DNA of 64,000 bases from Kingdonia uniflora. Lineage: Eukaryota; Streptophyta; Magnoliopsida; Ranunculales; Circaeasteraceae. The notes under the pieces were generated by a model. That model was given only the letters and a program-made list of their open reading frames with translations. It made no database searches and was not told where the DNA came from. Made by a program: the position numbers and the translations under genes. The number at the start of each line of letters is the position of its first letter. The first letter of the stretch is position 1. This document shows positions 1 through 10,608 of the stretch, piece after piece. Location of the stretch: positions 3,286,001-3,350,000 of the forward strand of contig JACGCM010002205.1 in the NCBI GenBank assembly GCA_014058105.1. Reading direction: 5' to 3'.

Positions 1-343
1 ATCTTATAATGGCTTCATAGATGACATTACGTCTATTGATTCGAACTGTTAAGTTGCAGGTCAAAAATGATGAATAGAGTTGTGTAACTACAAAATGATA
101 TTTACTGTGCCACGTGTATGTTGATGAGTTCAAAAGTTCGTATGGTGGTCGAAGATGAAGATGGAGTTCGAGATGTGGAATAAGCCACTACACGAATTGT
201 TGAGGTAGAGGTAGAAAGTGATAAACATGGTTATGTAACTGTACAGTGTCATACATTATGCCACATGTATGTTGAAGAGGTTGAGTGGTTGTATTCTGGT
301 TGAGGATGAAGCATGAGTTCGAGATGCGGAATAAGCCACTACA
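1..343 (-). repeat. LTR fragment of the Tat-1/Tat-2 family
   Basis: Positions 112-343 match, in the same orientation, the LTR pieces at 17461-17609 and 26846-26916. Read on the minus strand the right end is a clean LTR start (TGTAGTGG...). Inside, a block of about 151 bp is partly duplicated (copies start near 109 and 260). At 26916 the same end is followed by a polypurine tract, but here position 344 goes straight into protease coding sequence of Tat-1. This therefore looks like the outer end of a 5' LTR or solo LTR inserted into Tat-1, with the rest of its element left of the window. No target duplication can be tested because the other end is absent. Confidence 0.7.
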
Positions 344-520
344 ACTGAAACATTCACTAAGCTATTCCATCGACCTATCATTTGCGCTGCGATTAGAATG
401 GAATGACGGCATTTATGAAATCAAAGGTAGTCAGAAGCTTGTTCAAGCTTGTGAAAATTCTGTTACCATGGTGACAAAACCATCTATACCACAGCTCGCA
501 TAACAATTACAGAAAACCAC
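344..520 (+). pseudogene. Tat-1 retroviral-type aspartic protease, C-terminal end
   Basis: The reading frame contains 'NDGIYEIKGSQKL' and 'ACENS', which match the segment between protease and RT in Tat-4 (37680-37730). In intact members this follows the aspartic protease that cuts the Gag-Pol precursor. The catalytic DTG part is absent because the LTR at 1-343 truncates it. A frameshift is needed near 395-405 to join 'AIPSTYH' to the rest. A dead fragment. Confidence 0.7.
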
Positions 521-639
521 AGGGAGCATTACAAAAAGCTTTATAAAAAATGAACTGACAAACGCAGAACCTACATAGTACATCAAGATCAGAAGAGATA
601 AATGAGGTACCTTCATTGGAACTCTATTACCCAAATCGT

Positions 640-1440
640 AGCGCAATGCTCTTATTCAATTTCTTAAAGATAACAGTAATGTCTTTGCTTGGACATTCCA
701 CGAGATGCCAGGTATCAATCCAAGTTTGGCTTGCCACAAGCTGAGTTTGAAAGATAAAGATGAAGCAGTCAAGTTAAAATAGAGAAGTCTAGTACCAAGA
801 CTCCATGAAGACGTCAACAAAGAGATCGATAAACTAATTGAAGTTGGTTTTATCGGAAAATCCAACTACCCAGATTGGATCTTGAACATCGTAGCAGTAC
901 CAAAGAAATATGGAAGAATCAGTGTATGCGTAGATTTCACAGATCTTAATAAACCTACTCCGAAAGATAGTTTTCCACTTCCTATCATCAACCATCTACT
1001 CGATTCAACCACAGGACACGAACTCTTGTCCATGATAGACGCTGCATCAGGGTATAACCAGATACCCCTGTTGCACAAAGATCAAGTGAAGACATCTTTC
1101 ATCACAGAACATGGATTACACTATTACAAAGTAATGCCTTTCGGTCTTAAGAATGTTGGAGCTACCTATCAATGACTGATGACACAAATGTTTAAAGATC
1201 ACCTTGGAAAAATAATAGAAGTTTACATTGACGATATGTTGTGTAAGAGTCTCAAGAAGGGGAACCATCTAACAAATTTATACACAACTTTCGAGATTCT
1301 TCGATCTTATAAGATGTGACTAAACCCTGACAAATGCCAGTTCAGAGTCCACAAGCAAATTCTAAGGACCTCTAATAAGCAAGCAAGGAATTAAGGCTGA
1401 TCCAGATCGTATCCGTGTACTGTTATCTATGCATTCTCCA
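640..1440 (+). pseudogene. Tat-1 reverse transcriptase domain
   Basis: RT copies the element RNA into DNA. Family landmarks run in order: 'FAWTFHEMPG' near 685, 'EIDKLIEVGF' near 825, 'VCVDFTDLNKPTPKDSFPLP' at about 922-980, 'DAASGYNQIPL' near 1040, 'MPFGLKNVGATYQ' near 1135-1173, and the catalytic YIDDM box at 1221-1238. The two active-site aspartates are preserved. Stop codons after 'KLK' (about 780), after 'ATYQ' (1174) and after 'SYKM' (1318), plus frameshifts after 1340, make it non-functional. Confidence 0.9.
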
Positions 1441-2070
1441 AAAATAAAAAAAAGGTACAAAAATTAGTAGGAAAGTTCATAGCAATCAATCATTTTTTCT
1501 TAAAATCTTTAGATCGATGTCGAAGGTTATTCAGCCTACTACGCGAAGGGACAAAGAAGAAGAAACCTAAAAAAGATCCTAAGATTGAATGGACTACATA
1601 ATGTGAAGCAGCATTTCGGGAATTAAAACGTTACCTCGGGAAGTCACCTGTTATGAGTACACCCGAAGACGAAGAAGAACTCCCAATTTATCTTCCAGTC
1701 ATTGGCGAATCACTAAGCTCGGTACTCATTCGACTTGATGAGAAAATTAAGACTGTCTACTTTATCAGTAAAATGCTTACTCATGCAGAGACACGATATA
1801 CCAAGATCGAGAAACTGCTACTAACTCTCATCTATATATCGCAGAAATTGAAATAGTATTTTCAAGCTCACTTAGTTTGGGTAATGACAAATTATCCTTT
1901 ACGAGAGATCTTATCTAAATGAGAGAAATCCTGACAAGTTCGGCAATGGTGGTTACCCTTGGAGAGCATGATATTCGTTTCGAACTGCGCCATTCTAAAA
2001 ATGGACAAGTAGTAGCAGATTTTCAAGCAGATTTTCCGTCCATGATCCTGACAGGGAAGAAAATCATACG
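1441..2070 (+). pseudogene. Tat-1 RT-linked RNase H domain
   Basis: Degrades the RNA strand of the RNA-DNA hybrid in intact elements. Visible are 'DRCRRLFSLLREGT', 'CEAAFRELKRYLGKSPVMST', 'SLSSVLIRLDEKI', 'YFISKMLTHAETRYTKIEKL' and 'VMTNYPLREIL', collinear with the same domain in Tat-4 and Tat-5. Several stops (for example at 1599 and 1854) and frameshifts break it. Confidence 0.85.
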
Positions 2071-2114
2071 GATGTCACTGAAGAACAGTTCGAAGAAAAA
2101 TCAGATTGCATATC

Positions 2115-2600
2115 CAAGAAGGGTTGGTGCCCTCTCACTGATGGTTCTACTGGGCCAGCTGGGTCAGGCATTGGGATCGTCCTAATCACACCCTCTGATG
2201 ATATAATTGAAAAGTCCATACGACTTAATTTTAAAGCTACCAATAATGAGACTGAGTATGAAGCACTCTTACACGAACTTGATATGGCTCTAGAGATCGA
2301 TGTACTCGAACTATCCATGTACACAAATTCTTTACTAACTGTGAATCACTATACAGAGAAAAATGGAAAGATGGTCGACTACACCGCATCAGTAGCTGAC
2401 AGAATGAGCAGATTCAGAAAGGCAACTATCAAACACTTGCCTCGTGGAGAAAATAGACACTCAGACTGCCTTGCCTATCTGGCTGGAGTCCTGTGAATAG
2501 AAGCTCAATATTTGAAGATCGAAGTAGTCTCTAACCCCAGCATTAACATTAGCAACTCAAATTTTGTTAATACTCGGGGCGGTGAAAGGGACGAGGATGA
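2115..2600 (+). pseudogene. Tat-1 second (archaeal-type) RNase H domain
   Basis: 'DGSTGPAGSGIGIVLITP' near 2138, 'ETEYEALLHELDMALEI', 'NGKMVDYTASVADRM' and 'HLPRGENRHSDCLAYLAGVL' form the additional RNase H found after the normal RNase H in Tat/Ogre/Retand-type elements. This domain is the clearest reason for assigning the element to Tat. The glutamate of 'NNETEYEAL' and the aspartates of 'DGS' and 'HSD' can be seen. A frameshift separates 'MALEI' from 'DGS', and a stop follows 'AGVL'. Confidence 0.85.
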
Positions 2601-2659
2601 TTGGAGATAACCTTTCCTCACATACATGGGCCCTAGAAATGAGTTCAAAGGAGAACTTC

Positions 2660-2950
2660 CCAATGATCCTACTAAAAGAAGAAGGGTGTTAGACAATGCA
2701 AAACATTATGTCATTGATGAAAATTGCCTTTACAACATCTCGGTTACAGGACCATATCTATGATGTTTATCTACGAAAGAAGCTCAAAATTTTCTATGAG
2801 ACCTTCATGAAGGTACTTGTGGATCACATACAGCAGGACGATCATTAGAAAACCGAGCTCTCACTCAAGGAGTTTTTTGGCCTAAGATGAAAGCTCAAGC
2901 CGTTGAATATGCAAGCAAGTGTGATGCCTGCCAGCGACATGGACCCCAAA
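2660..2950 (+). pseudogene. Tat-1 integrase, N-terminal zinc-binding part (split by CACTA)
   Basis: 'LTQGVFWPKMKAQAVEYASK' followed by 'CDACQRHG' is the HHCC zinc-finger end of the integrase, which inserts the cDNA into the chromosome. Coding stops at 2950, where the CACTA element begins. The frame resumes at 10609 with the normal next residues of the family, so both halves were one gene. A stop near 2761 and others upstream were present as well. Confidence 0.85.
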
Positions 2951-2962
2951 CACTATGCGAAT
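2951..2962 (+). repeat. CACTA left terminal inverted repeat
   Basis: CACTATGCGAAT, preceded by AAA at 2948-2950. It pairs with 10597-10608 with 11 of 12 bases matching. Confidence 0.9.
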
Positions 2963-3299
2963 TTAAGAGATTTTTAACATAAATTACGATTGACATTTTA
3001 AGTCACATATTTGGGACAGCCAAAAAGTGTCAAAATATGGTCATTTTTCATACATAGACCGTGAGAGCTCGATTTTTTGTTTTTACCCACCCATTTTCCC
3101 TCTCTCTAAAACTAAGAATTGGGTTTCTCTTTATCCTGGCCATTTCCCTATCAAATATCACCTAATTTCCCTCTAAAATCTTTTAATTTCCCTATAATTT
3201 TTGAAGATCATGATTTTCCCTAATTTTCTGCCCATTAACTTCTAAAACGAACAAAACCCTCTTAATAATTCATCACCCTTCTCAGTCATTAGGTTTTTA

Positions 3300-3665
3300 A
3301 ACTTGAGGAGCCGCCAACCTAGTGAGAAATTTGAGTAAGACTCTTAACTTTAATCCTATTTTATTCTATAATCTAAACTTTAATCCTATTTTATTCTATA
3401 ATCTAAACTTTAATCTTATTCTATAACTCTGAACTGAAATTTAGGTCGTTAGATTTTTGAACCCTATTCTATAATTTGAAATTTGAGTAGTTAGGTTTTT
3501 TAATCATATTCTATAATCTAAAATTTGAGTAGTTAGGTTTTTTAATCCTATTCTATAATCTGAAATTTGAGTAGTTAGGTTTTTTAATCATATTCTATAA
3601 CTCTGAAATTTGAGTCATCAAGTTTTTTAATCCTATTTTATAATCTAAAATTGCAGCAAAAGATT
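3300..3665 (+). repeat. Short tandem repeats in the CACTA 5' region
   Basis: Two overlapping minisatellites. Around 3345-3420 a unit of about 30 bp rich in 'ttctataatctaaactttaatc' words recurs. From 3487 to about 3655 a 42-43-bp unit starting 'gtagttaggttttttaatc' repeats about four times (starts near 3487, 3529, 3571 and 3614). It is AT-rich with no coding potential. The pyrimidine-rich stretch at 3090-3200 before it looks like a plant 5' UTR or promoter, but no TATA box stands out. Confidence 0.75.
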
Positions 3666-4477
3666 TTTGAGTTTTGATTCATAGGTTTTTGATTTTCTAT
3701 TTTCGATTCATAGGCTTGTGAAATTGTAGTAAAAGTTCTAAACTTTATTTTGGATTTTATTTTTTGATTCAACCTTAATTTTTGATTCATCGATTTCTCT
3801 TTCAGAAGTTGCGGCAAAAGATCTCAAGTCTAAAATTGGTATGCTTGATTTATTCATACTTGCAATTACTTAATGTTTTAATATTTGTTGTTGGTATGCT
3901 TGATTTTAAGTAATTACTGTATGATAATTACTGTCTGTATCCTTTGATTTACTTGATTTTTTTTCTCTTTTTCTGTATATAATTGTTACTGCCATGATTA
4001 AAATCTCCAAACCGAATTTTATAAATACTTAATAGAATTGCTAAAAAATAATGGATATCACAAAATAGTGAAAAGTAAAGTTTATTTCTTTCGAAATTCT
4101 AGCCAATTGGTCCACATTCAGCATAGGTTCTATAAGAAGCATGACTGAAAAGCAATGATCTCTAATAAGTGATTTTAAATGATACAGTCTTTTTATTCCC
4201 TACTTCCCTATAATTCCAAATTAAAACAGTTCCTAACATCACAACTATTTGGATTTGGCTGTTAATTTGCTCCTAGTATGCATACTAGGAACAATAATAT
4301 ATATGCTTCTTCTGCTTCACTTTCTTCGCAAGGCAAAAGTTTGTGTCTCCTCCTTGTTTTCCATAGTATAAAGACTGGTAGAACATTTGTGGATGGTGGT
4401 GACAATGTCCCAACTTTGAAAGGACTGGGAAGTTAATAAGTGAACTGAATACAAAAAATTAGGAGGACAGGTAAATA
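3666..4477. other. CACTA internal non-coding stretch
   Basis: AT-rich sequence with no reading frame I can support. 'GTATGCTTGATTTA'-like words recur at 3840 and 3894. It probably represents introns or 5' leader of the gene that includes 4478-5100. Confidence 0.4.
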
Positions 4478-5700
4478 GTGAACTTTGGTAGTGATGATGC
4501 CTTTGTCGCTATAAAAAGTATTGCCAAACTCATGGATGGAGTGGATAGAGAAGATCAGGAGGAAATTCAAACACCCATTGATGGTGGTGCGGCCATTGTA
4601 ACTTTTGAAAAGTGTGAGAAGTTAATAACTGAAATGGATAAATTAAAGGTTAGTGAAGCCAAAAGATCAGGTGCCTCAGCAAAAAAACATGTTAGTAAAG
4701 CCAAACATGTTAGTGAGAATTAGACTGATCTGGATGCATCAAAGGCCAAGATGACAATCTTAGCAAAAATCCTTCACAATGTTTTTGTGTGAAGTGCAAC
4801 AAAGGAGGTTATTTATTGATTTGTTGTGTCAGTAATTGCTCAATCACAGTCAACGAGAATTGTGTGAACTCATCAACTAGTTTCGATAACATAGGTAATA
4901 TCTATTGCCCATTTTTTTGCTTGCACAAGCAAGTGGTGGCATAGGTGAAAGCAAAAAAAGAAGAAGCTGCAATGGTAAAGGAAAAAATTGTCTTAGCAAG
5001 GAAACATCTAAATCAATTCATACAAATGGTACATGAACACGAAGAAGTGCAACTTTCATAGATCGTACCCACTGAAGTAGATCGAGATCAAAACACATAA
5101 AATGAGAGAAGAGAAGTTGTAAAATGTCATGATGTCACAAATTTCAAGAACCTACTATTTCACATAGGGATGTTGATAAATATCTTCCCTAGACTTTCAA
5201 GAACTCTTAGTTGCACAAGCTCGTGATGATTAAGAACCCCTACTATGGTCTACAAGAAGACACCAATTGTTTCCTTTTTGAGGAAAAGGGGCAAAGCAAA
5301 GGTCAAGAGCTACAACTTAAAATAGTAAAGCATGATGGAATTGGTGGCAGTAAAGTTGACTTGGTTCCTTAAGAACACACTCATCTGGAAACAAATGCAG
5401 ATTTACAATAGCGAAGTGATATGTCACAGTCTCACAGGGAACCTTTTCTGAACAAAATAGTGATGAAGAAAAACTTCGTGAAAGTGAAGGTGAAAATGAC
5501 ACTTTTTTGTGTTTAAGAAACTGCAGTAAATGCCTGTCAAGTATTTCCTAAAATGCCCGTTTCCTTGTTTGAGGCGAAAAAATATCCATTGGACTTCCGA
5601 GGAAGAAGTGAAGCTGAAGAGAGTGTTCTTCTCCTTCTAATATCACCAACTTCTAGAAGTCCAAGTAATACTACAATTGAAGAAGCAACTTGCCGACGAA
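4478..5700 (+). pseudogene. Unidentified degenerate CACTA gene, possibly the TNPA-type accessory gene
   Basis: An 81-codon ORF (4478-4723) is lysine- and glutamate-rich. Near 4940-5070 comes a stop-broken charged stretch ('KAKKEEAAMVKEKIVLARKH') with coiled-coil character, and another readable stretch lies near 5520-5700. I do not recognise a named domain. CACTA elements usually carry a second gene (TNPA, a terminal-repeat binding protein) besides the transposase, and position and composition would allow that, but this is inference only. Confidence 0.3.
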
Positions 5701-6600
5701 AGCACTAGTTATTCTAAATCAAATTTGCTTAAATTTCCAAACTTGTGGACCTTGCAGTTTACCTCTAAGGAAAATCGATGACAATGAAGGTTTTGTGTAT
5801 GTTATGAGAAGATGGTGCAAATAGAGCTGTAAGGCTTGGTTCACTTACTAAGGAGTAGTACTATGGGAAGCTAAATTTATTGTTGAAACTGGTGGTTTCT
5901 TATGTAGTACTTAAGATTTGATTAACTGCATACTCTTTCCTGTCTCAAATTTTGGCCAAGCTTTGTTTGTATGTCTACATGCTAGAAATATTTTTAGTAC
6001 TGCAGGGACTGTGCAGACTATTACTATTTTCACATTTAATAAATTGTTTACCTTTTGCAAAAAAAAGAAAAAAGAAGAAGATGTAGATAGATTTAAGATG
6101 TAAGACACAATGTATTGCTCCAAAGACAAGCAATAATTATCATACTGTCAGAACACAAAAACACTAATATCCTCAAGGATTTGATAATTGCTAAGAGCTT
6201 AATGGACTGCTATAGGTTCCTCTTTCAAACTGCAAGACTGCTAAGAACTTTAATAAGCAACTGGTATAGCTTCAGCCTCATTTTGCAAAACCTTTATATC
6301 CTGGTTCATGACCTGCTACCTTATCCCCTAAAAAAAAAATGTCTTCCAAACTACACTTAGGTTCTTTCTTTCTCGCCTTTTCCCTCTCTTATTTAACTCC
6401 CTTTCTTAAAAAATAGCTATTTTCTTTAATGTTATTTTTGCTTTTCTTTCATTGTTTACCGGCTACCTAAACTACAGGTTCTTTCTTGCTTTTTTTATCT
6501 AGCCGTTCCTTGAGCGCTAGGAGATGGCTTAGCTTCCTTGAAAGGGTAATCTAACTATTATATGTTTGTTTATGCAATTTTTATAACCTTTGAAATCATC
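5701..6600. other. CACTA spacer between the two gene remnants
   Basis: AT-rich, with an A-rich run at 6059-6080, a short poly-A at 6331-6340 and pyrimidine-rich 6360-6500. The small ORFs in it show no family features. Nothing else seen. Confidence 0.4.
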
Positions 6601-6635
6601 GTGGGTTGTATATTGGCTGGGGGTTTGTGATAATA

Positions 6636-8760
6636 ATGTCTTTGACTCATCCGGGTAAAGAATGGATGGATGAAAATAGGAAATCGAAAGGGTATAGCGA
6701 TGGTGTTAATTTATTTATTCAGTTTGCGAAAAACAATTATGGAGACCCCTCATTTTGTCCTTGTAAAAAATGTCCCAATGTGAATGGGCTTAAATCACTT
6801 AAAGACATGCGATACCATTTATTTTTTAATAGTATAGACCAGTCATGCAAGACTTGGTCTTTCCACGGAGAGGTCAACGATGACATCGACAATACCGACA
6901 TTGAGGATCTTGGCATTTCTTGAAGTATTCCACTCAATGATGCCGGGCAGACAAGAATGTTTGCTTTAGTGAATGATGCATTAGGTCGTACACCACTCGA
7001 AGGGTTAAACGATTACACTTATAATGTTAGATCCAATAGTAAAGTTCCTAAAGAAGACACGGCGTACAAGAACCTGAGGGAGGATGCTTTAAGATTAATA
7101 TATCCCATGTGTTCACCACAAGATATAAAGTTATTAGTGACAATTGAGCTGATGAGTTTAAAGACAGATGGTCAATAGTCTGATAATAGTTTCACATTGC
7201 TGCTCGGTTTGCTTAAAAGGATTCTTCCAAATGGTAACACTTTGCCGGAGAGTGTGTGTATGCGGCAAAGAAGGTCATCACGTCATTAGGAATGGATTAC
7301 AAGAGCATTCATGCATGCCCCAATAATTGTATATTATATTAGAAAGAACATGAGACTCATGATAAATGTCCTAAATACAATGAAAGTTGATGGCAATCTG
7401 ATTACCTTGCAAGGAAAAAGTCAAGAAAGATACCCAGAAAGGTACTCAGGTACTTCCCTTTAGCACCAAGATTGGAACAGCTTTATAGCATTTCGTGGAT
7501 TGCAGAAAGCATGACATGGCATCACAAGGGAGCCTCTAAAGATGGTGTAATGCATAATCCTGTAGATGCTTCACATTAGAAAGGAGTAGATATTAGGTAC
7601 CCGATTTTGCAAATGAATCGTGACATATTCATTTTGGGCTTGCTACAGATGGGTTTAATTCATTTGGGAATAAGAATAATTTATATAGTTGTTGGCCTGT
7701 AATGGTCATCCCCTGCAATCTTTTGCCGTCTTTATGCATGCGAAATGAGTTCACCATGCTTGCACTACTTATTCCAGGAAAGAGCGGTCCAGGAAAAGAT
7801 ATTGACGTATACTTGCAGCCATTGATCTCTAAGTTAAAAGATTTACGGTATAACGGTGTATTAACATATGACTAATTTAGTAAGACCATGTTTACATTGA
7901 AAGCAATCTTATTATGGACTATCCATGATTTCCCTACCTACGGTTATGTATTGGGTTGTACAACTGGAGGAACATATGCTTGCTCCATTTGTAGTGAAGA
8001 CATATGCTCAATGAGGTTACAACATAGATTGAAGCATGTGTATATGGGAATCAGAAGATTCTTGCCAAAAAATCATCCTTTTATGAAATAAAAATCTCAA
8101 TTTAATGGTTCTGAGGAACATGATAGTGCACCAAAGCGCTTAAGTAGCTCTAAAGTATTAAGTAGGGTAAAAAATTTATAGACTGAATGGGGGAAAACAC
8201 GAGGAAAGAAGAGAAAAATAGATGCAAATAATGATGATGGCCCAACTCCTTGGTCAAAGAGATCAATCTTATTTGACTTGCCATACTGGGAGGTAATCAT
8301 TATTTATATCAATTGAGCTTTATTTTATTAACTTATAATTAATTACATTTAATATTTGTATGTTTTAAATATAATAGTTTTTGTTGGTTCCTCACAACCT
8401 AGACGTCATGCACGTTGAAAGTAATTTCCCTAGTAATATCATTGCGGCGATAATGGACACAAAGGAAAAGACTAAAGATAATCTTAAAACTCGCTTGGAC
8501 CTGAAAGAGTTAAAAATAAGAAAAAAGTTATAGCCTCAAGGGAATGGGACAAAGTTGTTTTTGCCAAAGGCTCCTTTCACTTTAGATCGAGCTGAAAAGG
8601 AGTCCTTTTGTCGTATCTTGCATGAGTTAAAGGATCCAATTGGCTACATCTCCAATTGGAAACATAATGTAAACATGGAAGAGTTGAAGTTTAAAGGCCT
8701 GCAGTCTCATGACTATCACATTCTGATACAACATCTTTTACCAGTACTTTTAATGCATGC
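6636..8760 (+). pseudogene. CACTA transposase (TNPD-type), degenerate
   Basis: TNPD cuts at the element ends. The start is typical of the plant transposase-associated domain: 'HPGKEWMDENRKS' then 'CPCKKC'. Next come 'YKNLREDALRLIYPMC' (about 7070-7120) and a region with many stops holding 'GMDYKSIHACPNNC', 'SWIAESMTWHHKG' and 'NPFGN'-like remnants. 'LLIPGKSGPGKDIDVYLQPL' (near 7770-7825) and 'WTIHDFPTYGYVLG' (7915-7955) mark the Transposase_21 core. After what looks like an intron (about 8295-8380) come 'HNLDVMHVESNFPSNI' and 'FKGLQSHDYHILIQHLLPV', where the next conserved domain begins. The coding similarity stops near 8745, where the reversed RNase H fragment starts. At least ten stops and frameshifts are present. 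Confidence 0.9.
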
Positions 8761-9210
8761 TTTCAAAAAAGAGAAGCTATTGCTTATTGCATTGCGACAA
8801 GTCTCCTTATTCTTTAAGGCCCTTTGTTCCAAGTCTGCTAAACCATCAGCCAATCTATTAGTTTCCCTAAAATCATGGTCAATGTTAAAGTACTCCATCT
8901 CGTCAATCATAGTATAGATCCTGTTTATATTATATCTGACCTCCCAAGGAGGGTCATTTATATTCTTTATATGGTTAACAGGGGCTGAAAAATCACAAGA
9001 CATTATAATCTACTTCCAGTCATGATGCAAGCAAGGTTTAAACCCATTTCCATAGCCTGAATTTCATGGTTAATTGATTACATAGGCTTGCTAGTCTCTG
9101 CTGCAGCACCATGAACAATACCTACATCATCTCTAGCCACTGCCCCAATGCCACCCTTATTCCTGCATAGATGCGTCTATTTTCTTTATATTATCCATCA
9201 CTGTATCTTA
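8716..9210 (-). pseudogene. RNase H-like (RVT_3) domain fragment inside the CACTA element, opposite strand
   Basis: Read on the minus strand from about 9210 downward, the translation gives 'KKIDASMQ', then after a small frameshift 'NKGGIGAVARDDVGIVHGAA', 'HEIQAMEMGLNLACIM', 'PPWEVRYNINRIYTMIDEME' and 'FRETNRLADGLADL'. This order (Asp near the start, GGIGAV.RD, acidic E..AM..GL, R..N..AD.LA) is that of the plant RNase H domain called RVT_3. That domain occurs in nuclear genes and at the end of plant L1-like LINEs. In-frame stops after 'SKPM' and after 'SRL' and one frameshift show decay. It replaces the C-terminal part of the transposase. A captured gene piece or a LINE 3' end are both possible. 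Confidence 0.8.
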
Positions 9211-10380
9211 TGATCCACATATATGCATACACCAAGTGCTTCTTTAGAGTTTGGGTGAGTAAAAGTTTTTGAACCAGACTCTACCCTAGTCACAGTAAGA
9301 AGAAGCTGCTTGTCGTTGCCTGAAATTGCTTCCTTGTATGCAATGGCCCATAAACCATCACAAAAATGTATTTACGGTCCATAAACTGTCAAATTCATGC
9401 TGGAGATTAGCTACATGGATTAACTGCTTGCATTATCTCAATTTTATAAACTAAGTGACACATATCTTCAGAAAAGGGAATAAAGTTACTGATAAGATGT
9501 CTAATATCATTTTTGTGATTTTTATGATTTCCCTTGTTTTCAGGTTTAGGTGAACACCCTACTGGGAATTGTTAGAGGATATACAGGATCTTATAACCAT
9601 GTCCATCCTCATTTCTAAGGTTTGTGACTCTCTTGAGCTCTGTTTTGTATTTCTATTTTCTCCTATTAAATATATTTGTTTTGTATTTTTGTTTTCCCTT
9701 ATTGACTATATCTGCTTAAACAGGTCTAGAAGGATTTTAAATTTGATTACTTTACATTGTTCAATGCTATCTTTCAAAGGCATCCCTTATTGGATGTCTC
9801 CAAAGGTATTTAGACCTCACCTTCATTTTACCTTTTGTATTTCTTATCTATCATGGTTACGAAGTAACTCTAGTCTTTACCTTGCATACTCGTGGAATTA
9901 TTTTCAGGTGTTGAAAAGTTGTATGGGAAGCTAGATACGGTTTTTGAACGTTAGTTCAAGTTTAAACAATATTTATGAAATTTTATATCGTATTTATTCA
10001 AGCTTAGACCATATTTGTGCGAGTTCACTGCTTAACTACAAAGACAGTATATAATAGAGATCGTGAAGCAAGCGAAAGATGGAAGGGTTTGAAGAGTAGT
10101 TGTTGCTAAAGATTGTTATAAGTTCTATTTCGAGGAACTATATATAAAATTTTGAATGAATATGTTGTATGTACTTCATCATTTTTATAATAAAATGGAT
10201 TTTATTTTATTTCATATGGTATTTTCTTTTTATGTTATTCAATTTTATACAATGTAATTGTCGCAAATCAAGGATAGTGAATACGACGAATTTATTTTAG
10301 TTGCTTCATAAATAGACTTTCCAGGAGAATTAGTAGCAAATAAAAAACAAATTTTCCAACGAGCCAAAACCGTCGTAATA
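9211..10380. other. CACTA 3' internal non-coding stretch
   Basis: No gene supported. AT-rich sequence with a low-complexity plus-strand frame near 9569-9934 that shows no family features. Part of 9240-9400 could be further minus-strand sequence belonging to the RNase H fragment, but I could not follow it. Confidence 0.4.
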
Positions 10381-10608
10381 GCTATTTTGGGATACTACAT
10401 TTAAGCAAGTTTGCGACGGTTCTGAACTAACGCAAATTATCGACGGGGAGAGACCATCACAAAATTTATGTCTTTGCGATGTGACTTTTTCGTCGAAATA
10501 TATAAACGACGGCTCGTTAGCGACGGGAATCGTGACGGTCTAAAACTGTCACAAATGAGCATTAACGACGGATTTGGCCTGTCATAAAATTGAGTTATTC
10601 GTATAGTG
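10380..10608 (+). repeat. CACTA 3' subterminal repeats and right terminal inverted repeat
   Basis: The hexamer CGACGG occurs near 10395, 10442, 10506, 10520 and 10567, with variants such as GTGACGG near 10532 and GTCGTAAT/GTCGCAAA upstream. Clusters of short subterminal motifs near CACTA ends are known binding sites for TNPA-like proteins. The last 12 bases form the right TIR, followed by the AAA target duplication. The left end is much poorer in the motif. Confidence 0.8.

Larger units (their letters stand above)
2951..10608 (+). mobile_element. CACTA (En/Spm-type) DNA transposon inserted in Tat-1 integrase
   Basis: The left end reads CACTATGCGAAT and the right end is its inverted counterpart with one mismatch (ATTCGTATAGTG). 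The flanks are AAA at 2948-2950 and AAA at 10609-10611, the 3-bp duplication expected for CACTA. Removing the element and one AAA restores an integrase reading matching 40240-40270 of Tat-4. Inside are a TNPD-type transposase remnant (6636-8760), an unidentified region with small ORFs (4478-5700), 3' subterminal CGACGG repeats and a reversed RNase H fragment. Total length is 7,658 bp. The transposase has stops, so the copy is not autonomous. Confidence 0.93.

Noticed and set aside
8555..8917. Continuing the CACTA transposase past 8760 on the plus strand ('LFFKALCSKSAKPSANLL')
   Set aside because: The minus strand gives a continuous RVT_3 domain through this segment and beyond; the plus-strand resemblance is short and stops there.
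9569..9934. 121-codon plus-strand ORF rich in Phe/Leu/Ser
   Set aside because: Low-complexity T-rich DNA in the CACTA 3' region; no recognisable domain or supporting start context.
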